Assembly: GCA_038231615.1 (NCBI GenBank)
Contig: JBBRLA010000114.1
Span: 1 to 16,443, forward strand
DNA length: 16,443 nt
Source: JBBRLA01 sp038231615
GTDB lineage: Bacteria; Myxococcota_A; Polyangia; Palsa-1104; JAEUJZ01
Direction: 5' to 3'
This document shows, one piece after another, positions 1-7,284 of the stretch. A model generated the notes under the pieces. That model made no database searches. It was given only the letters and a program-made list of their open reading frames with translations, and had not been told where the DNA came from. How positions within the stretch are numbered: the first letter of the stretch is position 1; each line of letters starts with the position of its first letter. The position numbers and the translations under genes are program-made.

Positions 1-196
1 TCAGGAGAAAGAGAGCGCCGCGCTCGAAGGCATGACCCAGGGTGCGCCGCCGGGCCCTCTCCTTGCCGAGTTCGCGCTGGCGGCGGTGCTCCTTCAGATC
101 GTTGTTCAACCGCCGCTTGGCTTCCAGCGCGTCGGGTACGAGGTCAAGGCCGCCGGGGCGGCGATCGGGTTCCAGGGTGGATACGGAATGGTCCAT
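1..196 (-). CDS. Unrecognised multicopy-family protein, N-terminal fragment (runs off left edge)
   Basis: An open frame starts with ATG at 196 (MDHSVSTLEPDRRPGG...) and continues without a stop to base 1, so only about 65 N-terminal residues are visible. The visible part is strongly charged, with an Arg/Lys-rich helix-like stretch (RRLNNDLKEHRRQRELGKER) ending in HAFERGALFLL. A second copy of the same coding sequence lies at 1678-1872 but carries a 1-bp deletion, so this copy probably shows the undamaged N-terminal frame. An AAGGGG tract abuts the ATG and is too close to be a normal ribosome-binding site, so the exact start is uncertain. I do not recognise the family. The continuation seen in the second copy suggests a soluble, helix-rich protein of about 220 residues or more. 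Confidence 0.5.
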   Translation of the reverse strand, partial: MDHSVSTLEPDRRPGGLDLVPDALEAKRRLNNDLKEHRRQRELGKERARRRTLGHAFERGALFLL

Positions 197-260
197 CCCC
201 TTCAAATAGGCACATCAGGGCAGCCGACAAGGGCTGATGAAAAGAATCTGGACCGCGAGC
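1..260. repeat. Long direct repeat, copy 1 (cut by window edge)
   Basis: Bases 1-260 match 1678-1936 in the same orientation over their whole length, with only scattered substitutions and one single-base gap near 150 (GCCGCCGGGG here, GCCGCGGGG in copy 2). The match ends abruptly just after GCGAGC in both copies. It covers the N-terminal coding part and about 65 bp upstream of the start of an unrecognised gene family. The repeat must continue to the left, outside the window. Confidence 0.9.
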
Positions 261-348
261 GCTCTTCCTGCAATCGATCGCGCGCGCTGACAGAATCCTC
301 CCTGCTCGAATAGCGGCACGGGATCGGCGGGGACAGGGAACGGCGAGG

Positions 349-737
349 TCAGATCAAGTCTGCATCGGCCAGCCCCGACAAAAGGTGCGTCCGGTGCACC
401 GTGCCTTCCAGCTTGCGAATCAGCTTCTCGTCGGCCGTGACCAGGACAGCGGCCTCCTTGGCAGCCAGCGCGACATAGCAGGCATCGTAGGCTGTCAGCT
501 TGTGGGCATTTGCCAGTTCAAGCGCGTCAATGGCCAGAGAGGTCGTCGATGTCACTGCCAGTCGGAGACGGAGCAGTTCCTCTAGATCTCGGCGCGCCTG
601 GGCTTCGGGAGATCCGGGACAAGAAGGAGGTTGCCGGAGAGGCTGCTTTTGATGAATACCAGGGCCCGATCAGAGTCCTTCTCAAAGATGCAGAGCTTGA
701 TGGCGACACTGGCGTCTACGACGAAACGTTTGTTCAT
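349..737 (-). pseudogene. vapC: VapC-type PIN-domain toxin, internally deleted and frameshifted
   Basis: Translation from ATG 737 gives MNKRFVVDASVAIKL..., the typical VapC N-terminus with the first catalytic Asp (VVDAS), and runs to LLLVPDL. The frame then changes near 606-612 and hits TAG at 582-584. The sequence resumes in another frame as SPEAQARRDLEELL, followed by ALELANAHKLTAYDACYVALA and LVTADEKLIRKL, the normal PIN C-terminal half with its later acidic residues (YDACY, TADEK), ending at 349. By comparison with the family, about 20 codons between VPDL and SPEAQ are missing, including the segment that normally carries the conserved Glu (AEV.N.L). The ATG overlaps the antitoxin stop by 4 bp (ATGA), the usual translationally coupled TA layout. 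The toxin should be inactive, because one metal-binding residue and the frame are both lost. Confidence 0.8.
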
Positions 738-976
738 CGCTCACGGTCCTCACGAAGCCAGGCGGTGCTGTCTCCCTGTGTCGACGGATTACGCGGGCGC
801 ATAAAATAGGCCAGTGCTTCGAGGTGGGCCGGGGAAATTTGTGGCATTGTCGTCGGTGCTTCTTTGGTGGCGGGCAGCAAAATGATCATCTCAGCCTTCC
901 CGATAGGAAAGTCGTCGGGAAGCTTGACCATTCGGTCTTCCGAAACTTCAACCTGTAACTTGATGGCTGCCTGCAT
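734..976 (-). CDS. vapB: VapB-type antitoxin of a type II toxin-antitoxin pair
   Basis: This 80-residue protein starts MQAAIKLQVEVSEDRMVKLP. The pattern of a short beta-hairpin N-terminus (residues 1-35, with KLPDDFPIGKAEMIILLP) followed by a charged, flexible tail ending STAWLREDRER is typical of AbrB/SpoVT- or Phd-like VapB antitoxins: the N-terminus dimerises and binds the operator, and the tail inhibits the toxin. Its TGA overlaps the ATG of the PIN-domain gene (ATGA, 734-737), which identifies the partner. The reading frame is intact although the toxin is broken, so it is an orphan antitoxin that may still autoregulate or neutralise a related toxin elsewhere. No clear Shine-Dalgarno sequence precedes the ATG. 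A candidate promoter ends so close to the start that the mRNA may be leaderless. The exact antitoxin subfamily is not certain. Confidence 0.7.
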   Translation of the reverse strand: MQAAIKLQVEVSEDRMVKLPDDFPIGKAEMIILLPATKEAPTTMPQISPAHLEALAYFMRPRNPSTQGDSTAWLREDRER

Positions 977-982
977 GATCAG

Positions 983-1010
983 AGCATAGGCGTTCTGCGA
1001 CGGATGGCAA
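983..1010 (-). promoter_or_regulatory. Candidate promoter of the vapBC locus
   Basis: On the minus strand TTGCCA (1010-1005, 5 of 6 matches to the -35 consensus) is followed after 16 bp by TATGCT (988-983, 4 of 6 to the -10 consensus). The antitoxin ATG begins only 6 bp after the -10 box, so the transcript would start at or next to the start codon. Prediction is by eye only. Confidence 0.3.
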
Positions 1011-1872
1011 GTTCAGCATCAGGGTACCCTGCCCGTCCTCCCCATCGTCATTCTCATCGCCCACATAGACAAAGGTCTCGCCCCGGACCTCCAGGATGCT
1101 GGGACGGAACTGCACCGCCACCGCCCGCTGCTTCAGCTACCGCAGCGCCCCAGGTCGGCCCGATCATTACCCCGGCCAGGCGCTCGCACACCGCCTTTGC
1201 CTGCAGCACCTCATCGAGCAGATCCTATTCCTCCAGGGACACGAGCATCTTCACCAGCTTCTCGGTGGCCTTCTCCATCGCCGTGGGCAGGACCGCCTGG
1301 ATGGCCGCCTCCAGCCCCTCCTCGGTGAGCAGCGCCGCAAGGCCGTCCTCCCGCAGCCTGCGCAAGAGCCCCTGGCGCACCCGCTCCATCTGCCTGGGCT
1401 TCCACGTCTTGCGTCCCTGCTCTTCCAGGTTTTCCAAGAGCGCCTGCTGAATCTCCTCGGGCAGCGCCTCCTGCTCTCCCGATCGCTCGCGCATGAAGAT
1501 CTGCGCCACCGTTTCGGCGGAGACGTGGGCCAGCACCTCGGCCTGCTCATCGGTCAGGTGGATCGCCACCAGGCAAAAGATGTTCTGTTGGGTGTGGGCA
1601 TAGATAGCCGCCCTCGTGGCGGATGCACGCCTCGGCGTCGGCGTAGCCGAGCGGCGTATGAAGCTGCTTCTCCTTGATCAGGAGAAAGAGCGCGCCGCGC
1701 TCGAAGGCATGACCCAGGGTGCGCCGCCGGGCCCTCTCCTTGCCGAGTTCGCGCTGGCGGCGGTGCTCCTTCAGATCGTTGTTCAACCGCCGCTTGGCTT
1801 CTAGCGCGTCGGGGACGAGGTCAAGGCCGCGGGGCGGCGATCGGGTTCCAGGGGGGATACGGAATGGTCCAT
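1005..1872 (-). pseudogene. Degenerate second copy of the unrecognised repeat-family gene
   Basis: Pieces of one gene can be read across several frames. ATG 1872 starts MDHSVSPLEPDRRP, but a 1-bp deletion relative to the copy at 1-196 (near 1828) sends it to a TAG. The original frame resumes as LDLVPDALEAKRRL... down to ACIRHE. A further shift near 1612 is needed to reach IYAHTQQNIFCLVAIHL and the helical block ending MLVSLEE, where TAG stands at 1225-1227. Beyond it DLLDEVLQAKAVCERLAG is still readable, and another frame carries LKQRAVAVQFRPSILEV (from 1136) on to GDENDDGEDGQGTLMLNL. The longest undisturbed piece is 1225-1569 (114 residues, GTG start, highly charged, helix-rich). At least three lesions make expression of the original product unlikely. 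The family is not recognised, and unity of all the pieces is inferred from order and composition. Confidence 0.6.
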
Positions 1873-1936
1873 CCCCTTCAGATAGGCACATCGGGGCAGC
1901 CGACAAGGGCGGGTAAAAAGAATCTGGACAGCGAGC
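1678..1936. repeat. Long direct repeat, copy 2
   Basis: Same-orientation copy of bases 1-260, differing by scattered substitutions and a single-base deletion that breaks the reading frame. The match stops after GCGAGC at 1936. Confidence 0.9.
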
Positions 1937-2422
1937 CTGTCCATCAAATATCGCGACCGCGGTGCCGGTGGTGGAGTGGGGCGAGGTGGTGCATGGAGGA
2001 TAACCAGGCCTCTTCGGCCTAGCCGATGCCAGTGAGACGCTTCACGAGTGGCAGCCAGTTCAGGCGCACTATGTTCACTATCTATCTACAGGTAGCGCCG
2101 AAGGGCCGCTACGTCGGTCTGGCCACGAAATCGCTGCGCCGCCTGCCCAGACCGGCATCGCCCTGAGCGCCCGATCGGCTCGCGGAGTGAAGCGGTGATC
2201 GTCCTCGTCAACGGCCGCGGAGGTCTGGATTGGGGAAGGGGGGGCATCGGGCGGTACGGTGACCGTACTGGCCGGGGCCTCCGCTGTCGCGGTAGCGCTG
2301 TACCCCGGCGCGGAGTTTGTCGCCGCTGCCGCGGAGCTGTCATCGCGAGGGTGTTGACGCCGGTCCATGCCCGATTCCGGCGGCGCGGTGCTGCTTTTAG
2401 ATGGGCGCGCAGCGAGTGCGAA
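1937..2422. other. Gene-poor interval
   Basis: About 485 bp lie between the broken repeat-family gene and the stop codon of the AAA/nuclease gene. The longest minus-strand frame (2078-2368, 96 codons) encodes a low-complexity Ala/Pro/Arg sequence without recognisable domains; I do not regard it as a gene. The interval contains a short hairpin AGGCC-TCTTC-GGCCT near 2008-2022 without a T tract, and the palindrome at 2254-2268 annotated separately. No RNA gene is apparent. Confidence 0.5.
2254..2268. repeat. GTACGGTNACCGTAC palindrome, left copy
   Basis: GTACGGT-G-ACCGTAC is a 7+1+7 perfect inverted repeat. The 19-bp consensus GGCGGTACGGTNACCGTAC recurs in the same orientation at 4199-4217, on the other side of the AAA/nuclease gene, and I saw it nowhere else in the window. 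Confidence 0.8.
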
Positions 2423-4096
2423 TCAACCCCGCCGGGCGAAGACCTGCTTGTGCGCGAAGACGAAGGCCAGCTTGTGGATCGGCGCCGCGCCGCGGTCCCG
2501 CAGCAGTTGCACGTAGTCTCGCGTCTCGATCTGCAAAAGCGCTCCGGTCAGGGCCTGCTCCGCGGTCTCGCCTTCGCCCACTACCTTCAGTTCCAGCGCC
2601 ACGCCGGGTTGCCCCGGCTGCCGTGGCACCACTGCCACGTCGCAGCGCCCATGACCGGATTCCCGGTTGGACAGCACCTCATAGCGGGAACCCAGACCCA
2701 CCAGCAGTCCCAGGACGAAGCCGTGATAAAACCGCTCCGGCGGCTGGAACGCCGCCGTGTCCCAGAACGAGGCGCTGCTCAACAGCCAGTGCTGTACATG
2801 TCCCTGGCACGCCGCCGCGTCCCCTTGCAATAACACCCGCAAGAACTCCTCGCGGCGCCGATCGCCGCCCAGGGCCCGGCGCATCCAGTCGCGAAATAGA
2901 GTCTCGTAAATCGAGAGCACCTCCTCGTTGGGGATCGCCAGCTTGGCGTAGTGGACGCGATCCTGGCGGCGGTGGCTCACCGCCTTCAGGTAGCCGGTGA
3001 ACAGCAGGAAGCTCCAGATCGAATCCGGGCTGTCGCGCAGGTCGCGCAGCGCCATGTGCTCGTTGATCGGGCGCTCGATGGTGTCCCCGCGCATCAGCGC
3101 CTCCATCTCCGGCCCCAGCCCCAGCCCCTGGGAGATGAGCAGTTCCCGCACCAACTCGTTGCCGCTGGTGTCGCCCCAATAGGGCGCCGGCTCCTCCTCG
3201 TCTCGCTTCAGGTATTCCAGCACCGACCAGGGGTTGTAGATGACCTGTCCTCCGAACAAGTATCCGTTGTACCAACGCTGCACCAGCGGCTGCCGCTCCA
3301 GGCGGCCCGCCTGCCGCAGCAGATCCTCGACCTCGGGTTCGGTGAAGCCGAAGTAGGGCGCGTAGCGCGGCGAAAGCAAAGTCTGCACGTCCAGGTTGTT
3401 CAGCCCGGTGAAGATGCTGTCCTTGGCCACGCGCAAGATGCCGGTGAGCACGCCTTTGTACAGATGGTCGTTGTCCTTGAGGCCCCCCGAGAGCAGGTTG
3501 CGGAAGAACGAGACCGCCTCTTCGTAATAGCCCTTGAGATAGGCGTGATGCAGCGGCGTGTCGTACTCGTCCAAAAGGATCACCACCCGCTCGCCATGGT
3601 GGCGGCGGAGATGGCGCGACAGGGTCTTGAGCACCACCTCGCACTCAGCCTGGTTCGCCTGTCGGCTCAAGATGGCCTTGAACCACGCAGCCTCGGATTC
3701 GCTGAGTCCCCCCAGCAGGTAGCGATGCTCCTCGCACAGATCGGCCAGGAGCATGGACATGGCCGAGAGGCACCCCTCCCAAGAATCCTTCTTGATGTCC
3801 TTGAAGGTCAGCGCGAGGGTCGGGTAGCGCTGGAAGTGGGCGCGGCAGCTCTCGTCGGTCTTCTCGATGAAAAGGCCGGCGAACAGGGGCCACAGCGGCT
3901 CGGTGGATCGTTCGAAGAAGCAACGCAGCATCGACAGGTTCAAGGTCTTGCCGAAGCGGCGAGGGCGGGGCAGAAGCAGGACCTCGGCGGGGTCATCGAT
4001 GATGTTCTGGATCAGCAAGGACTTGTCGACGTAGGTCAGGCCCGCCTCGCGTAGTTTGCGGAAGCTGGAGACACCCATGGGGATGCGCAGGGCCAT
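2423..4096 (-). CDS. AAA-ATPase-like / PD-(D/E)XK nuclease family protein
   Basis: From ATG 4096 the product is 557 residues, beginning MALRIPMGVSSFRKLREAGLTYVDKS. This matches the family pattern in which a short IPxGxxxFxxLRexgxxYVDKT segment opens the protein. Alternative starts are ATG 4108 and TTG 4132. A P-loop-like motif RPRRFGKT lies at residues 44-51 and a Walker B-like ILLDEYD at 173-179. The C-terminus has a PD-(D/E)XK core, with Asp486 (GRCDVAVV) and Glu502-Leu-Lys504 (ALELKVV). The order corresponds to the Pfam AAA-ATPase-like (PF09820) plus PDDEXK_9 (PF08011) architecture. Such genes are often present in multiple copies in a genome; their cellular role is not established, and a link to mobile DNA or defence is only suggested. 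Length and motifs look complete. It stands alone, flanked by palindromes at 2254 and 4202, and is separated by 141 bp from the operon upstream. Confidence 0.9.
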   Translation of the reverse strand: MALRIPMGVSSFRKLREAGLTYVDKSLLIQNIIDDPAEVLLLPRPRRFGKTLNLSMLRCFFERSTEPLWPLFAGLFIEKTDESCRAHFQRYPTLALTFKDIKKDSWEGCLSAMSMLLADLCEEHRYLLGGLSESEAAWFKAILSRQANQAECEVVLKTLSRHLRRHHGERVVILLDEYDTPLHHAYLKGYYEEAVSFFRNLLSGGLKDNDHLYKGVLTGILRVAKDSIFTGLNNLDVQTLLSPRYAPYFGFTEPEVEDLLRQAGRLERQPLVQRWYNGYLFGGQVIYNPWSVLEYLKRDEEEPAPYWGDTSGNELVRELLISQGLGLGPEMEALMRGDTIERPINEHMALRDLRDSPDSIWSFLLFTGYLKAVSHRRQDRVHYAKLAIPNEEVLSIYETLFRDWMRRALGGDRRREEFLRVLLQGDAAACQGHVQHWLLSSASFWDTAAFQPPERFYHGFVLGLLVGLGSRYEVLSNRESGHGRCDVAVVPRQPGQPGVALELKVVGEGETAEQALTGALLQIETRDYVQLLRDRGAAPIHKLAFVFAHKQVFARRG

Positions 4097-4201
4097 GGGC
4101 CTGACCATGCCACGGGGGACCGACGGAAGCAACGCCCTGCCCTGCCGTCGAACGCAGACGGACTACACCACCGCCACCGTCTCCCCGCCGGCCCAGGTGG
4201 C

Positions 4202-4218
4202 GGTACGGTTACCGTACC
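4202..4218. repeat. GTACGGTNACCGTAC palindrome, right copy
   Basis: GGTACGGT-T-ACCGTACC is an 8+1+8 perfect inverted repeat lying between the end of the mpl-fusion gene (4238) and the start of the AAA/nuclease gene (4096). It abuts a second palindrome, CCCCATGGGG (4217-4226). As RNA it could form a hairpin downstream of the operon, but no U tract follows on the minus strand, so an ordinary intrinsic terminator is not supported. Confidence 0.8.
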
Positions 4219-4237
4219 CCATGGGGCATCGTCTTCG

Positions 4238-6079
4238 TCACAGGTCCAGCTGCATCGCCACGGCCTGCTGCGACGCCCCCATGCGGACCTCAGTGGAGCC
4301 CTGGACCTCGGCGGGGAGTTGTCCCCGCTCCACCGGGACGAAGCCGAACTTCTCCGCGAAGAAGTCGGTGGCATGCTCGGTCAGAAGAAAGATGCGCCGC
4401 AGGCCCCGCAGCCGCGCCCGGAAGAGGGCCGCCTCCGCCAGCATCCACCCGAGACCCTCGCCCCGCCGCTCCTTGTGCACCGCCAGCGAGTGTAGAAGCG
4501 CCATGTCTCCGTGAATCTCCAAGCCCACGCAGCCGACCATGCCGCCGTGAGCGTCCCGCAGGATCATCAGGTCCCCCCGCTGCTCCAGCTCCTCCGCCGG
4601 CAGGCGCAAGTCCCGCAGAAGTCCGGCCACCTCCTCGCGATCGCCGGGCAGCGCCGGTACCACTGCGTCGCCCAGGCGGCGCAGCAGCCGATCGTGCAGG
4701 CCCTCGAAGCTGCCCGACGACATGATGACCACCGTGTCGCCTGCCGCCAGATGCGGGGCCAGCGCCTCGACGATCTCGTCGGTGGTGGAAAGGGCCCGCG
4801 CCGGGACGCCCCGGCCGCGGATCTCGGTGGCCAGAAGCTCGGTGTCCAGGCGGTTGCCCAGGGGGGCCTTCTCCGGCAGGTGCACGGCGCCGATGACCAC
4901 CTCGTCCGCCGCCGCCAGCGCCTCGGCGTACTCCTTCTGGAACACCGCCGTCCGGCTGGTGGCCGATCGCGGCTCGAACACCGCCACCAGCCGCCCCTGC
5001 CCGTAGCGCCCGCGCAGGCCCACCAAGGTCTTCTTCACCGCCGTCGGGTGGTGGGCAAAGTCGTCGACCACGGTGACCCCCTGTGCCTGCCCGCGGGACT
5101 CCTGCCGCCGCTTGACCCCGGCGAAGAGCCGCACCCCCCGCTCGATCTGCGCAAGGCCGATCCCCAGGTGGTGCACCGCCGCGATCACCGAGAGGGTGTT
5201 GTCCAGGTTGTACTGCCCCGGCAACCCGCTGTCGAAGCGCCCCAGTAGCTCCCCGCGACGGAAGACGTCGAACACCGTGCGCCCCCCGGGCCGAGTCCCG
5301 CAAAGCTGCGCCCGCCACTCGATGGCCTCGGGCTCCGGCACGGCCCCGGCGATGGAACTGCCGTAGCGTTCGACCCGGCAGCGCGCCGATCTGGCGACTT
5401 CCACGGCGTCCGGCGAGTCCGCGTGGACCAGGAGCAGCCCGTCCTCGGGCAGGAGGGCGACAAACGCGCGGAAGCATTCCTTGATGTGCGCAAGATCGGT
5501 GAAGATGTCGATGTGATCCAGCTCGATCGAGGTCAGGATGGCGACCTGGGGAAGGTAGTGCAGGAACTTGGATTTCTTGTCGAAGAAGGCGGTGTCGTAC
5601 TCGTCGCCCTCGATGACGAAGGGGCCCTTGCCCAGAGCATAGGTCCGGCCCGTGTTCAGCGACACCCCGCCGATCAGGTAGGCCGGGTCCGCCCCGGCCT
5701 GCTCCAGCACCCACGCGGCCATCGCCGTGGTGGTGGTCTTGCCATGGGTGCCGGTGACCACCAGGGTGGTCCGTCCGGGCAGGAGCAGGTCCTCCATCGC
5801 CGCCGGGAACGAGGTCAGGCGGATGCCCCGGGCCTGCGCCGAGAGCACCTCGACGTGGTCCTTGCGGCACACGTTCCCCACCACCACCGCATCCGGCGCC
5901 CAGTCCAGGTTCTCGTTGCGGTAGCCCTCGAAGACCGGCACCCCCAGCTCCTGTAGCTGGGTGGACATCGGGGGATAGACATGCTCGTCGGAACCGCGCA
6001 CTTCGTGGCCGGCAGCGGAAAGAAGTCCGGCGGCGGCGCCCATGCCTGTCCCGCAGATGCCGATGAGATGCAGCTTCAC
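4238..6079 (-). CDS. mpl: Mpl murein-tripeptide ligase fused to a C-terminal GNAT acetyltransferase domain
   Basis: The start is GTG 6079, preceded by AGGAG about 10 nt upstream and overlapping the leuB-like stop by 4 bp (GTGA). The 613-residue product opens with LHLIGICGTGMG. Residues 1 to about 470 are a Mur ligase: P-loop TGTHGKTTTT (109-118), EGDEYDTAFFDKKSKF (157-172, close to the Mpl signature), LDHIDIF (188-193) and VDDFAHHPTAV (338-348). Mpl joins UDP-MurNAc to recycled L-Ala-gamma-D-Glu-meso-DAP in the cytoplasm, and normal Mpl proteins end near residue 460. Here the frame continues without a stop into a GNAT domain (about 473-613): VGCVGLEIHGDMALLHSLAV, acetyl-CoA loop RRGEGLG (538-544) and FFAEKFGFVPVER. 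It resembles the ArsN2-type acetyltransferase group. The GNAT substrate is unknown; a link to an amino-acid or peptide intermediate is speculation. A longer frame extends upstream to 6637 but lies inside leuB and is an artefact. Confidence 0.93.
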   Translation of the reverse strand: MKLHLIGICGTGMGAAAGLLSAAGHEVRGSDEHVYPPMSTQLQELGVPVFEGYRNENLDWAPDAVVVGNVCRKDHVEVLSAQARGIRLTSFPAAMEDLLLPGRTTLVVTGTHGKTTTTAMAAWVLEQAGADPAYLIGGVSLNTGRTYALGKGPFVIEGDEYDTAFFDKKSKFLHYLPQVAILTSIELDHIDIFTDLAHIKECFRAFVALLPEDGLLLVHADSPDAVEVARSARCRVERYGSSIAGAVPEPEAIEWRAQLCGTRPGGRTVFDVFRRGELLGRFDSGLPGQYNLDNTLSVIAAVHHLGIGLAQIERGVRLFAGVKRRQESRGQAQGVTVVDDFAHHPTAVKKTLVGLRGRYGQGRLVAVFEPRSATSRTAVFQKEYAEALAAADEVVIGAVHLPEKAPLGNRLDTELLATEIRGRGVPARALSTTDEIVEALAPHLAAGDTVVIMSSGSFEGLHDRLLRRLGDAVVPALPGDREEVAGLLRDLRLPAEELEQRGDLMILRDAHGGMVGCVGLEIHGDMALLHSLAVHKERRGEGLGWMLAEAALFRARLRGLRRIFLLTEHATDFFAEKFGFVPVERGQLPAEVQGSTEVRMGASQQAVAMQLDL

Positions 6080-7284
6080 TTTTTTTCGTCTCCTGCGCCC
6101 ACGGTCGCGGTGGTTGTGCCTGTCTTGAGCGCACGCTCCACCGCGGCCAGCACCGCGTCGGTGCACTGCACCGTGGACAGGGTCCCGCCCAGGTCCCGGG
6201 TGGTCTTTTCGGCCCGGACCACCTCGGCGACGGCGCCATCTACCACCGCGGCGGCGTCTTTGGCCCCGACATGGGAAAGGAGCATGGCCAGAGACAGGAT
6301 CGCCCCCAAAGGGTTGGCCACTCCCTTGCCGGCGATGTCCGGCGCCGAGCCATGCACCGGCTCGAAGAGGGAGCACCTGCCGGGATGGATGTTGCCCGAC
6401 GCCGCCAGCCCCAGCCCCCCGACGATGGCCGCCCCCAGGTCGGTGAGGATGTCGCCGAAGAGGTTGGAGGTGACCACCACGTCGAAGCGCTCGGGGCTGC
6501 GGACAAACTCCATGGCGCACACGTCGATGTACAAATGGCTGGGCGCCACGTCGGGGAAGTCCCGGGCGACGGCCTTGAAGGCGCGCTGCCACAGGCCGTG
6601 GGCGTGGGGCATGGCGTTGGCCTTGTCGCTCATGCACACCCGGGGTGGGTTGCCGTTTTTGCCCCCGTTCTGCCGGGCGAATTCGAAGGCGGCGCGGAGG
6701 ATGCGCTCGACGCCCTTCCTGGTGTTGAGGTCCTCGTTGATGGCGACCTCGTCGGGGGTGTCGCGCTTGAAGGTACCGCCGATGCCGGCGTAGGGGCCTT
6801 CGGTATTCTCGCGGAAGACGACGAAGTCGATCTCCTTCCGGCCCTTGCCCTTCAGGGGGGTCAGCCGATCGTGAAGCAGCTTTACCGGTCGCAGATTGAT
6901 GTACAGGTCGAGCTGGAAGCGCAGCCCCAGGAGCACGTCGCGGGCGACGATCTGGTCGGGCACGCGAGGGTCGCCCATCGCGCCAAAGAGGATGGCGTCG
7001 TAGTTTTCCCGCAGGTCGGCCACCGCCCCCGCGGGCAGGGTGATCTGGGTTTCGAGCCAGTGGTCCGCTGACCAGGGAAAGTGGGTGATGTCCACCGGCA
7101 GGCCCAGAAGGGCCAGCACCCGCAGCGCCTGGGTGGTGACATCCACGCCGATGCCGTCGCCGGGGATCACGCCAATCGCGAAGCGCGAAGCGCCGCGGTG
7201 ATCGCCCGCTAAGCGCGAAGTGCCGCCCTGGGCCCGGGGCGGGGTGCCGGGGGATGCCTGGCTGTCGTTGTCGCTTGGGGTCAT
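6076..7284 (-). CDS. leuB: 3-isopropylmalate dehydrogenase family protein (LeuB-like beta-decarboxylating dehydrogenase)
   Basis: This 402-residue member of the isocitrate/isopropylmalate dehydrogenase family carries out NAD-dependent oxidative decarboxylation of a 2-hydroxy acid; in LeuB this is the third step of leucine synthesis. Visible motifs are the N-terminal IGVIPGDGIG (37-46), Arg-containing substrate segments LRFQLD (121-126) and NLRP (130-133), FRENTEGPYAG (157-167) with the catalytic Tyr165, SDKANAM with Lys221, metal ligands in DVCAMEF (Asp254) and NLFGDILTDLG (Asp278, Asp282), and the NAD-binding HGSAPDIAGKGVANP (311-325). Residues 1-34 form an unusual polar extension with an internal duplication (GTSRLA / GASRFA). 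No alternative start lies closer to the core, and ATG 7284 overlaps the upstream stop by 4 bp. ENTEG is shared with isocitrate and homoisocitrate enzymes, so substrate assignment is probable rather than proven. No leuC/leuD neighbours are visible. Confidence 0.88.
   Translation of the reverse strand: MTPSDNDSQASPGTPPRAQGGTSRLAGDHRGASRFAIGVIPGDGIGVDVTTQALRVLALLGLPVDITHFPWSADHWLETQITLPAGAVADLRENYDAILFGAMGDPRVPDQIVARDVLLGLRFQLDLYINLRPVKLLHDRLTPLKGKGRKEIDFVVFRENTEGPYAGIGGTFKRDTPDEVAINEDLNTRKGVERILRAAFEFARQNGGKNGNPPRVCMSDKANAMPHAHGLWQRAFKAVARDFPDVAPSHLYIDVCAMEFVRSPERFDVVVTSNLFGDILTDLGAAIVGGLGLAASGNIHPGRCSLFEPVHGSAPDIAGKGVANPLGAILSLAMLLSHVGAKDAAAVVDGAVAEVVRAEKTTRDLGGTLSTVQCTDAVLAAVERALKTGTTTATVGAGDEKK

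Noticed and set aside
32..313. Plus-strand frame repeated at 1616-1804 (MTQGAPPGPLLAEFALAAVLL)
   Set aside because: It recurs only because the DNA is duplicated. The minus strand has the coherent charged protein, and the plus frames diverge in length and lack ribosome-binding sites.
2078..2368. 96-codon minus-strand frame in the gene-poor interval
   Set aside because: Low-complexity Ala/Pro/Arg composition, no domain, no convincing start signal, and it spans the palindrome.
2951..4054. Plus-strand open frame of 367 codons
   Set aside because: Antisense shadow of the AAA/nuclease gene, whose motifs on the other strand are unambiguous.
6080..6637. Upstream 186-codon extension of the mpl-fusion frame
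   Set aside because: It runs through the leuB-like coding region in another frame, is Arg/Gly-rich without family similarity, and the GTG at 6079 has a good ribosome-binding site and a GTGA overlap.
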